The position numbers were made by a program, and so were the translations under genes. Below are positions 8,280 through 16,091 of a stretch of DNA of 64,000 nt, in pieces. The notes under the pieces were generated by a model. That model searched no databases, was not told the DNA's origin, and saw nothing but the letters and a program-made list of their open reading frames with translations. Each line of letters begins with the position of its first letter. The stretch's first letter is position 1. This DNA is from Brachyspira sp. CAG:484 (GTDB lineage Bacteria > Cyanobacteriota > Vampirovibrionia > Gastranaerophilales > Gastranaerophilaceae), in the NCBI GenBank assembly GCA_000431315.1, contig HF989736.1, forward strand, positions 117,899 through 181,898, given 5' to 3'.

Positions 8280-9362
8280 ATGGAATTTTTGATATTTATA
8301 ATAGGGTTTATTCTTGGCGGAGTTGCTGTTTATGTACCATTTTTTATGAGCAGAAAAAATGAGGCAGGTGCAAAGGATGCAATGCTTGAGCAGATGAAGC
8401 TTTATTTTGAAAATACTGCAAATAAAGTTATAAAGGACAGTTCAACCGAATTAACAGAACAGAATAAAGAAAAGCTGGATGAATTTTTCAAACGCTTTAA
8501 AGAGAAAATTGAGGACTTTGAAAAGCGGACAGAAGAGAATTTCAAAGTTGAAGCTGAAAAATTCACACGTTTTGATATGAATATCAAGAGTTTTCTGGAA
8601 GCAGGAAATAAGATTTCACAAGACACCACCTCTCTTGTTAATGTAATGAAATCTGATAACAGAACCCAGGGTAGATGGGGTGAGATCGTACTTGAGCGTG
8701 TTTTGGAGGCTTCAGGTCTGAGGAAAGATGAAGAGTATAAAATCCAGAAGGGCACAGGTGAAGGTCGACCTGATGCTACGGTTTTTCTCCCGGAAGGAAA
8801 ATGCGTTTATATTGATTCCAAAACCTCTTTTGCCTCCTGGGACGGTTATGTGAATGCCGAAGACGATGCAGAAAAAGAAATTCATCTAAGGCAGTTTGTT
8901 GATTCTACAAAAGCTCATATTGCAGGGCTTGCGAAAAGGGATTATTCTGTTGAAGAAAGTTCTCCGGATTATGTTTTAATGTTTATTCCGATAGAAAGCT
9001 GTTATTCAATGATGTTCTGTGATGACTGTCAGCTGTGGGATTTGGCGTGGAAGAATAAGGTTATGCCGGTATCTCCATCTACACTGCTTGCCGCGCTTAA
9101 AATAATTAATTCTTTCCATATTGTAGACAGGCAGAATAAAAACGCAATAGAAATTTCAAGGCTTTGTTCAGGAATGCTTGATAAGTTCTCAGCATTGCTT
9201 TCCGACTTGCTGAAAATGCGTTCTAATCTGGACACAACTCTTAAAAAGCTGAATGGTACAGGCAATATAATTAATCAGATTAAAAAGATAGAAAAACTTG
9301 GCGGGGTAATCTCAAAGGAACTTCCGGAACTGCCGGCGGATTTGATGGAAGATGAAGTCTAA
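8280..9362 (+). CDS. rmuC: RmuC family protein (DNA recombination limiting)
   Basis: RmuC proteins have a PD-(D/E)xK nuclease-like core and limit recombination and inversion between repeats in E. coli. The 360-residue product has an N-terminal membrane helix (residues 2-22), a coiled-coil stretch (about 35-110), then the conserved core with QGRWGEIVLERVLE, GRPDATVFLP and YIDSKTSF (about 130-185) and VLMFIPIES further on. It has a good GGAGAGG ribosome site. It is converging with, and overlaps by 4 bases, the XRE regulator gene. Its presence beside repeated prepilin copies is of interest because RmuC affects rearrangements between repeats. Confidence 0.92.
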   Translation: MEFLIFIIGFILGGVAVYVPFFMSRKNEAGAKDAMLEQMKLYFENTANKVIKDSSTELTEQNKEKLDEFFKRFKEKIEDFEKRTEENFKVEAEKFTRFDMNIKSFLEAGNKISQDTTSLVNVMKSDNRTQGRWGEIVLERVLEASGLRKDEEYKIQKGTGEGRPDATVFLPEGKCVYIDSKTSFASWDGYVNAEDDAEKEIHLRQFVDSTKAHIAGLAKRDYSVEESSPDYVLMFIPIESCYSMMFCDDCQLWDLAWKNKVMPVSPSTLLAALKIINSFHIVDRQNKNAIEISRLCSGMLDKFSALLSDLLKMRSNLDTTLKKLNGTGNIINQIKKIEKLGGVISKELPELPADLMEDEV

Positions 9363-9685
9363 GCATTATTTTCAATAGCATTTATTATGTCTTTTATAAG
9401 ATTAAGATGTTTGCGGTCTGTGGCTTTGATTAATTCAATGATACACAACCGCAGTTCATCTTTTTCTTTAATTCTTATATTAAAAAATTCATTAATATCA
9501 AACTGAAGAACTTCTGCAATTCTGATGAATGTATCAAGTGATGGATAAGAATTTCCGGTTTCAATAATACTCATCTGCCTTGGTGAGAGAAAAACCAGTT
9601 CAGAAAGCTTTTCCTGCGAAATTCCTCTGGAAATCCGTAATTGTTTTAACTGTTTCCCTAATATTTTTTTATCCAAAGTTTTCAC
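9359..9685 (-). CDS. XRE-family HTH regulator, divergent from a prepilin gene
   Basis: The 108-residue protein begins with GTG. An XRE/Cro-type helix-turn-helix spans about residues 11-66, with ISRGISQEKLSELVFLSPRQMSII as the core, followed by a 40-residue helical tail that may dimerise. It is transcribed away from the prepilin gene at 9901. The 215-base space between them holds a consensus promoter for the prepilin and a 10-base inverted repeat, so this protein is the natural candidate for its repressor. The same layout recurs at 32105-33129 and 51215-52229. Confidence 0.85.
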   Translation of the reverse strand: MKTLDKKILGKQLKQLRISRGISQEKLSELVFLSPRQMSIIETGNSYPSLDTFIRIAEVLQFDINEFFNIRIKEKDELRLCIIELIKATDRKHLNLIKDIINAIENNA

Positions 9686-9731
9686 CTCTTAATCAAGTAT
9701 ATTAACCATACCCCCAATTCTATATGATATA

Positions 9732-9773
9732 AATATCAATTATCTTGACAAATTGATATTCATATGGTAAAAT
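9732..9773 (+). promoter_or_regulatory. Prepilin promoter with flanking inverted-repeat operator
   Basis: TTGACA (9745-9750), a 17-base spacer and TAAAAT (9768-9773) form a near-consensus promoter. The perfect 10-base inverted repeat AATATCAATT (9732-9741) and AATTGATATT (9751-9760) brackets the -35 box, an arrangement suited to repression by the divergent XRE protein. The predicted 5' leader is about 120 bases. Confidence 0.7.
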
Positions 9774-9900
9774 AAGTGTATAATAAATTTTTATTCGGAA
9801 AACTGTCCCAGCGGGCAATAAAATAGAACTATGCTCAAAATATAACGGGGTTTAATTACAGATTGTACATAGTATAAATTTAGAGAAAGGTGAAAAGATC

Positions 9901-10563
9901 ATGAAAAAATTTAATGCGTTTACTTTGGCAGAAGTGTTGATTACACTTGGTATTATTGGCGTTGTAGCAGCTATGACAATGCCAACATTGATGAATTCAA
10001 CAAACGGCGCTCAATACAAAACAGCTTATAAAAAGGCATTATCAGTATTGTCACAGGCTGTAGTTTTGAACGTAGCACTTGATGACTACGACTTGTCACA
10101 AGCTACTGAAACTTCTACAAAAGCTACAGACGGTTCTTCAGCTTCATTGTACAACTTATTCAACAACCGTATGAATGTTGTTAAGACAGATACAGGTTCT
10201 GGAACTGCTACTTGGACAACAAATGTATCTGATGTAAAACTTGGTCCTGGCTCTGGTAACTATACACTTTATTTTAATGACGGCATAACATTTACCTTCC
10301 CTAAAACAGGGGCCAAAGCTGCAAACTGTACAGAAGGAAATGCAACAGATACAACAGGAAATAAATGCTATGGTGTAATTGATGTCAACGGTGAAAAGAA
10401 CCCTAACAAAGTGGTTAATTGTGACGGTAAAGCTTGGAATGCTGGCGGTGATGACTGTACAGTTTCAAACCCAACTGATATTTATCCTGTAGTTATGTAT
10501 GACCAGACTATTTTACCTGCTACTAGAGCCGGTGAAGCTGTTCTTTACGGTGCAGGCAAGTAG
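9901..10563 (+). CDS. Type IV prepilin-like protein (intact copy)
   Basis: The protein starts with a short basic leader and then FTLAEVLITLGIIG, the prepilin peptidase and N-methylation motif, with cleavage expected between Ala6 and Phe7 and Glu at mature position 5. The hydrophobic stalk (residues 7-30) is followed by a Ser/Thr/Gly-rich globular part containing FNDGITFTFP and two or three Cys pairs. It would be assembled into a type IV pilus or a related pseudopilus. The last third is nearly identical to the headless copy at 27636-28025, including YDQTILPATRAGEAVLYGAGK minus its final residue. A GAAAGGTG ribosome site precedes the ATG. It is regulated from the divergent promoter region upstream. 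Confidence 0.93.
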   Translation: MKKFNAFTLAEVLITLGIIGVVAAMTMPTLMNSTNGAQYKTAYKKALSVLSQAVVLNVALDDYDLSQATETSTKATDGSSASLYNLFNNRMNVVKTDTGSGTATWTTNVSDVKLGPGSGNYTLYFNDGITFTFPKTGAKAANCTEGNATDTTGNKCYGVIDVNGEKNPNKVVNCDGKAWNAGGDDCTVSNPTDIYPVVMYDQTILPATRAGEAVLYGAGK

Positions 10564-10777
10564 TGCCAATGGCTTTAAGGATGGGTTTGCGCTATGTCTG
10601 GAGTAACAGACAGGCAGGCAAAGCCCGGTCCTGTTAATAGCGAGTGGGCAAGACAACCGAATTTGTCGATGGCTCTGTAAGAAGTAGGAAAATCGTATGT
10701 TCCGGAAACGAATGCGGCAAGGATGCTATTTTAGTCAGCTAACTCGTAAAACAGATTACTTCTATTAAATGAAGTAA
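10564..10777 (+). ncRNA. Candidate structured RNA downstream of the prepilin gene
   Basis: This stretch has no credible reading frame but is dense in complementary segments. TGTCTG/CAGACA (10595-10600, 10607-10612), GACAA/TTGTC (10652-10656, 10663-10667) and TTACTTC/GAAGTAA (10756-10762, 10771-10777) are hairpins. GGGTTTG (10583) can pair with CAAAGCCC (10619), while CGCTA (10590) pairs with TAGCG (10638), which together would be a pseudoknot. It is richer in G and C than its surroundings. Transposon-associated guide RNAs of the HEARO/omega type are one possibility, but no nuclease gene is nearby and I cannot assign a family. Confidence 0.35.
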
Positions 10778-10787
10778 AACCAAATAA

Positions 10788-10810
10788 ATCTTTTTGTTAT
10801 AATCTGCGGA
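10788..10810 (+). repeat. 23-base 3' element shared with the headless prepilin copy (copy 1)
   Basis: The 23 bases starting ATCTTTTTGTTATAAT and ending TGCGGA are identical to 28127-28149. Both copies stand downstream of a prepilin sequence and run into a terminator. This shows that the two loci share flanking DNA as well as coding sequence. Confidence 0.85.
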
Positions 10811-10838
10811 AGCCTTGAGTTTCCGCCTTTTTTTTTTT
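10806..10838 (+). terminator. Terminator of the prepilin transcript
   Basis: GCGGAA (10806-10811) pairs with TTCCGC (10821-10826) and is followed by eleven T residues. The remaining sequence to 11012 contains nothing else I can support except a GAGGTGG ribosome site for pyrF. Confidence 0.85.
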
Positions 10839-11012
10839 ACCATTAATACTGCCTTGCCCGCTGGTCTTAAGGTCAAACACACCTCATTTCGTAATCAATT
10901 CAATTCTACCTGCTTTATTTACCATTCAACTGTATACCAGCTTACTTTGGACTTATTGATTTTGAATTATTTGTATGCTATTCTGTTTTATGTATTGTGA
11001 GGTGGGATTAAG

Positions 11013-11774
11013 ATGATTAAACCTGAATGTCCGAAAGATAGAATTATTTTGGCTCTGGATGTTGATACCCTAGACGAAGTCCGGGAGCTGGTTATTGAAT
11101 TGAAAGATTATGTCGGCTATTTTAAAATAGGGCTTCCTTTGATTGTAACTTATGGCTTTGAAGCTGTGCGCCTTATTGAAGAACTTGGCGGAAGATGCTA
11201 TTATGACAGCAAATTTCATGATATTCCAAATACTGTCCAAAAAGCCTGTATTAATCTTGTAAAAAATAATATTCATCTTTTCAATATACATATTCAGGGC
11301 GGTTCTAAAATGATTGCAGGTACTGTAAAGGCTGTTAAAGCTGCTGCAAAGCGCCTTGAAAAAGAGCCTCCTGTTATTTTAGGTGTAACCCTTCTTTCAA
11401 GTTTCGGTCAGAGAACTCTCACAGAAGAATTATGTGTTGAAAAGAGTATTGAAGATTACGTCCTCCAGCTTGCAAAGGTTGCATATGAGGCAGGTCTTGA
11501 CGGGGTTGTTGCAAGCGCTGAAGAGGCAAAAAGAATTAGAAAACAAATTGATAATGAAGACTTTATTATCGTATGTCCTGCCACACGTCCTACATGGGCA
11601 TCTGTAAATGATCAGGTAAGAGTTGATACTCCTCGTGATGCAATTCTTTCAGGCGTTGATTATATGGTTATAGGAAGACCTATAACTACTGCTGATGACA
11701 GAGTTGCTGCTGCAAAGCTTATACTTGATGAGGTAACTACTGCTCTTGAAGATAAAGAAGCACCTGTTATATAA
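11013..11774 (+). CDS. pyrF: Orotidine 5'-phosphate decarboxylase
   Basis: This enzyme converts orotidine monophosphate to UMP, the last step of de novo pyrimidine synthesis. The TIM-barrel motifs are all visible: IILALDVD at the N-terminus (about residues 10-17), the catalytic DSKFHDIPNT (about 68-77, with the Asp-Lys-Asp triad) and the phosphate-binding segment VIGRPIT near residue 223. The length of 253 residues is normal. A GAGGTGGG ribosome site lies 10 bases before the ATG. It stands alone, without other pyr genes beside it. Confidence 0.96.
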   Translation: MIKPECPKDRIILALDVDTLDEVRELVIELKDYVGYFKIGLPLIVTYGFEAVRLIEELGGRCYYDSKFHDIPNTVQKACINLVKNNIHLFNIHIQGGSKMIAGTVKAVKAAAKRLEKEPPVILGVTLLSSFGQRTLTEELCVEKSIEDYVLQLAKVAYEAGLDGVVASAEEAKRIRKQIDNEDFIIVCPATRPTWASVNDQVRVDTPRDAILSGVDYMVIGRPITTADDRVAAAKLILDEVTTALEDKEAPVI

Positions 11775-11942
11775 AATATAGAATATTTTTACATTATGTA
11801 AATTTTTTTACAAAATCCCTAAAGTTTTTACAAATACGGTCCGTAACTGTATTTGTAAAAGGTAAACTTCGGTCTGTTTGCGCTCAATCCAGATGTTGAG
11901 AGAAACAAAGAAGCAGCACCGGAGCAGCGTTAGAGGTGTATT

Positions 11943-13703
11943 TTGTACGATAATATATATACTAAATACGAAGATGCTTCGGAAATGATTAACAGTATTA
12001 CAGCAGAAGCTGTTATTCAGAAGCTTGAGCATGAAATTAAAGAAGATTGTGTTACTGCAGAAAAATGTGCTTACCTGTCAAAAGCTTATATTTTTGCAGG
12101 TGATGACAAGAAATCACTTAAGTATGCTAAGCTTGCAGTCAAACTTGATAAAAATTACGCATACGGATATATAAGGCTGGCTTTCACAGAAGGCAGGCTT
12201 GCTCATAAGTCCGAATGCTTGAAAAATGCTCTTAAAGCAGAAGAACTTGCACCCGATAACTGGCTTATACAGGCTTTTCTTGTTCATCTCTACAAATATT
12301 GCGGAGAAAACGAAAAGGCTGAAATTATTTATAATAAACTTGATGAGCTAATTGAATTTTCTCCTGCATATTTTTATAATATGGGGTTTATAAATTATTC
12401 AGTGGCGCCGGAAAATTATCAGAAGGCAATTGAGTATTTCAAACTTGCTGAAGAATATGGCTATCGTGATGAATATAATTTATATTATAAAATGATGGAG
12501 AGCTATGGCGAGCTTGGAGAACTTGATAATACCATTTTTTACATTGATAAGTGCTGTGAAATTCAGGACAGTAATGATTTACAACAACGTAAAGCGATGT
12601 GCTACATTTATGCGGAGGAATACGACAGAGCACTTGAACTTTTGAGAAAATTATACAGGCAAACTGATGATAAACAGCTTGTTTTAGGATTTATTGCAAA
12701 AGTGTTTAATTGCAGGCAGGAATATAAAAAAGCGCTTAAATATTTAAGATTTGCCGAGTATACGACAAGACCGTCATTATTCCTTTATTATAAGCTTGCA
12801 GAAACTTATGAAAACCTGCGCGACTATGATTTTGCAATATATTACTATAAAAAGTCGCTGAGGTTTGACCGAAGGGATGAAGATATAATCCTAAGTTTGT
12901 CATTCTGCTATTCAAGAATCGGGGAAAATACAATTGCAGAAAAATATGCAGATATGGCTATAGCTTTAGACACTGCTTCCCCGTATGTATATTTCAGAAA
13001 GGGCAAAATTCTTCTTGACACAGGACGTTACAAAGAAGCTGTTGATGCCTTTATGAGCGGGCTGGAGCTTGAGCCTGAAGATGTAGATTTTTACCAGTGG
13101 ATTTCTTACGCATATTCTAAAAATGAAGAGCATGAGAAGTCTTTGGAATTTGCCAACAGAGCAATAATGCTGGATAAAGAAAACGCATATTCTTATTTTA
13201 GAAAGGCCTGGGCGTTACAGGAACTTGCCAAATACAATGCGGCAATCGAGGTTTACGAAAAATGTCTTGAATATGACAGTCAATATCTTGATGCTTATGC
13301 CAATATTTCTTACTGCTATTCAAAAATAAAGGACTACAAGCATTCTGTACTATGGGCAAATAAGGCGCTGCTTGTTAATAAAGATTATGCCTATGCACAT
13401 TACAGAAAGGCATGGGCGCTTCAGGAACTCGGCAAATTTAACGAAGCAATGGATTTTTACAGCAGCGCAATTGAACTTGATCCTGCTGATGTATACAATT
13501 ATCTGGGCATGGCAAGTGTATCTCTGAATACACAGGAAAACCTTTCAGCATTAAAATTCGCTAATAAAGCTATTCTTGTAGACAGTGCATGTGCCGGTGC
13601 TTATTATCTGAAAAGTGTGGCTTTGAGCAATCTTGGAAAAACAAAAGAAGCGGAAGTTGTGTTTGCAAAGGCTAAGGAGCTAGGCTATGAAATTCCTTGT
13701 TAA
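11943..13703 (+). CDS. Tetratricopeptide repeat protein
   Basis: The 586-residue protein consists almost wholly of tandem TPR units, recognisable by repeats such as YFRKGKILLDTGRYKEAVDAF and AYSYFRKAWALQELAKYNAAI, which recurs as AHYRKAWALQELGKFNEAM (about one unit per 34 residues). No signal peptide or membrane segment is seen, so it is probably a cytoplasmic scaffold for protein-protein contacts. The start is TTG with a weak AGAGGTG site 5-10 bases upstream; the ATG at 11988 is an alternative. Its 3' end overlaps the convergent comEC gene by 32 bases. Confidence 0.9.
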   Translation: MYDNIYTKYEDASEMINSITAEAVIQKLEHEIKEDCVTAEKCAYLSKAYIFAGDDKKSLKYAKLAVKLDKNYAYGYIRLAFTEGRLAHKSECLKNALKAEELAPDNWLIQAFLVHLYKYCGENEKAEIIYNKLDELIEFSPAYFYNMGFINYSVAPENYQKAIEYFKLAEEYGYRDEYNLYYKMMESYGELGELDNTIFYIDKCCEIQDSNDLQQRKAMCYIYAEEYDRALELLRKLYRQTDDKQLVLGFIAKVFNCRQEYKKALKYLRFAEYTTRPSLFLYYKLAETYENLRDYDFAIYYYKKSLRFDRRDEDIILSLSFCYSRIGENTIAEKYADMAIALDTASPYVYFRKGKILLDTGRYKEAVDAFMSGLELEPEDVDFYQWISYAYSKNEEHEKSLEFANRAIMLDKENAYSYFRKAWALQELAKYNAAIEVYEKCLEYDSQYLDAYANISYCYSKIKDYKHSVLWANKALLVNKDYAYAHYRKAWALQELGKFNEAMDFYSSAIELDPADVYNYLGMASVSLNTQENLSALKFANKAILVDSACAGAYYLKSVALSNLGKTKEAEVVFAKAKELGYEIPC

Positions 13704-16068
13704 TCTCATATTTATGATTTGCCCTGTTATACGTAAACACCCTGTATACATCACCGTCAGAAGTGATTTTGATTGAATTGTTTTTGTCCGTTCTGTAAAT
13801 ACTGGTATTTCTCAAGGTGTCCAGTGTGCCTTTTGCCGGATGCCCGAAATAGTTTATGCCTGTTGAAATTAATGAAACCTCCGGTTTTAAGGTATTAAGC
13901 ATCTCATCGCTTACAACATTTTTCGCACCATGATGACCTACTTTTAATACTTCAATATTTTCAGGCATATAAGTCTTGATTTTATCAAACGCCTTTATCC
14001 CGGCATCTCCCATAAACAGTGTTTCGAAATTTTTATACTTAACAAGTGTAATAATTGAATTTTCATTGTCATTGCCGATATTCGCCATAAATGTTTTTAT
14101 TACAAAATTATCTTCATTATAGATGACTGAATTATTTTCAGGAATAGTTGTTTTAATCCTGTGTTTTTTAAGTGTTTTATAAATTTTATAAGATGTGTAA
14201 GATTTGTTACTGAAAGTATTTATATAAACATTTTCAACCTGTCTGCTTTCCAAAATATCAAACGCTCCGCCGGAATGATCATTGTCAAAGTGTGTTATAA
14301 TAAGCCCTTCAATGTTCTTTATACCCCTGTCTTTTAAGTATTTTAGTATTATAAACTTTGCCTGCGAAGAGCCGCTCTTATATGGAGCTTTACCTGTATC
14401 AATAATGAAATATTTGTTCTGAGGTGTTTTGATTAAAAAAGCATCAGCATTTTCTACATCAAACGCAATAATGTCAAGTGTTTTTTCAGGAATTTTTATC
14501 AATGTTCCCATCAGGACAGTAATTAAAATACACAAAATTATTATTCGTTTTTTCCCAATCCCTTTTTGCAGCGCGTATGTTATCAGCAGAACTACAGAAT
14601 AATATAAAAATATCTGAATTAATGAAGGATGCGGTGTTTCAATTGTGGATGCAGGAAGATGCGAAAAGAAATTTGAAATTGCAACAAGTATATCAAGCAG
14701 ATATTTTAATACAAAATCGGATACCATACAGATCCACTTTGCAATAGGCGGAAAAATTGCAAGCACTGAGCTGACAAATCCGCCGAAACTTATTATGCTT
14801 AAAAACGGCATAATTGCTATATTGGCAAAAACTGAATATGTACTGATTGTGTTGAAATAAAACATTTGAATCGGTATAACCCATATTTGAGCAATAATAG
14901 GAATTAACGTTCCTGCAAGAAGCCAGTCCGGCAGCTTTGAAGATTTACATTTTTTCATAACCGCGTCCGCAGTTGTCAGCAGCCCAAAGGTTACCAGAAA
15001 TGACAGCTGAAAACCAACATCATTAATGTATGCAGGATTGTATATAAGCATTAACGCGCCGACAAGCGCTAATAATGAAACACTGTGGGCATCTCTGTCT
15101 ATCAGCTTTCCTGCAAGTATAAAAATAAGCATAAGTGCAGCCCTGATTACAGAAGGACCAAGCCCTGTCATCAGCGTATAAAGAATTACTACACCAATCC
15201 CGCTTATTACAGTAAGTTTAAACGGCGCCCTTAAACGCCGCAAAATAAAATACCAGAAACCGTAAATAAAAGCCACATTCATTCCTGAAGCTGCCAGAAT
15301 ATGCAGCAGTCCAGAATTAACAAAGGAGGTTTTTATATAATCGGGCGGTGCTACGGCATCATCTCCAAATACTATACCGCCAAGAATTTCAAGGTTTGGA
15401 CTTTTCAGGTAAAGTGCATGGGTGTCTATAATTCTGTTTCTTATATTATTTAATCCCTGCAAAAATTTCCATTTTGGTGAAAGTTTTTCAAAAATCTCAT
15501 TGCATCCGGATTTGTCTGCATAAAATACGGTATAGGTTTGAAAATTTCTTAAATATTTTCCATAGTCGAATTGTGACGGATTACCTGCATCAAACGGGGC
15601 TCTTAGTTTTCCCTGTATTGTATAGACATCCCCTATATTCAGTCCGGAAAAATCATTATCATCTGATGTAACAGTCACAAAAGTTTTGCCTGTTATTTTC
15701 TCGTTGTTTAATTCTTTTACCTGAAAGAAAAATTTTGTTTTACCCTGGCTGCTGCTGTTTGGAATAGAAACAATTCTTCCTTTTATAACTGCATTCACCG
15801 GAGCCGTTTCCAGTAACGCATCCGATTGTTTTATTCTAAAATATGCGTTAAAAAATCCGGTATAAAATACTAGAACCCATAATATTACATACTTAACCGG
15901 TATATATTTCTTAAGTAATATCAGAAGAGCTAAAATAGTTAATATAATTGATGATGGAATTGCAAGATTATTAAAATACGATAATATTCCTCCCATAAAA
16001 ATAATTGTGGTAATGAACATTATCGCATTTTTGTTCTGAAAAACTTCAGCTAAATCTTCCCTTATCAT
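13672..16068 (-). CDS. comEC: ComEC/Rec2 family DNA-uptake channel protein
   Basis: ComEC forms the inner-membrane channel for single-stranded DNA in natural transformation. The 798-residue protein has N-terminal membrane helices (about residues 16-65), an OB-fold-like soluble domain (about 75-190), a Competence domain with many helices (about 215-510, including HILAASGMNVAFIYGF) and a C-terminal metallo-beta-lactamase-like nuclease domain with THFDNDHSGG (about 589-598) and GHHGAKN. All expected parts are present. It is 23 bases downstream of the glycosidase gene and may share its transcript. Together with the prepilins nearby this suggests the organism can take up DNA. Confidence 0.95.
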   Translation of the reverse strand: MIREDLAEVFQNKNAIMFITTIIFMGGILSYFNNLAIPSSIILTILALLILLKKYIPVKYVILWVLVFYTGFFNAYFRIKQSDALLETAPVNAVIKGRIVSIPNSSSQGKTKFFFQVKELNNEKITGKTFVTVTSDDNDFSGLNIGDVYTIQGKLRAPFDAGNPSQFDYGKYLRNFQTYTVFYADKSGCNEIFEKLSPKWKFLQGLNNIRNRIIDTHALYLKSPNLEILGGIVFGDDAVAPPDYIKTSFVNSGLLHILAASGMNVAFIYGFWYFILRRLRAPFKLTVISGIGVVILYTLMTGLGPSVIRAALMLIFILAGKLIDRDAHSVSLLALVGALMLIYNPAYINDVGFQLSFLVTFGLLTTADAVMKKCKSSKLPDWLLAGTLIPIIAQIWVIPIQMFYFNTISTYSVFANIAIMPFLSIISFGGFVSSVLAIFPPIAKWICMVSDFVLKYLLDILVAISNFFSHLPASTIETPHPSLIQIFLYYSVVLLITYALQKGIGKKRIIILCILITVLMGTLIKIPEKTLDIIAFDVENADAFLIKTPQNKYFIIDTGKAPYKSGSSQAKFIILKYLKDRGIKNIEGLIITHFDNDHSGGAFDILESRQVENVYINTFSNKSYTSYKIYKTLKKHRIKTTIPENNSVIYNEDNFVIKTFMANIGNDNENSIITLVKYKNFETLFMGDAGIKAFDKIKTYMPENIEVLKVGHHGAKNVVSDEMLNTLKPEVSLISTGINYFGHPAKGTLDTLRNTSIYRTDKNNSIKITSDGDVYRVFTYNRANHKYEINKEFHSLAP

Positions 16069-16091
16069 AGGCTGATGTTAGCATAAATAAA

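Noticed and set aside
10815..11000. 61-codon open frame between the prepilin terminator and pyrF
   Set aside because: It starts inside the terminator T run, has no ribosome site and a composition typical of random AT-rich sequence.
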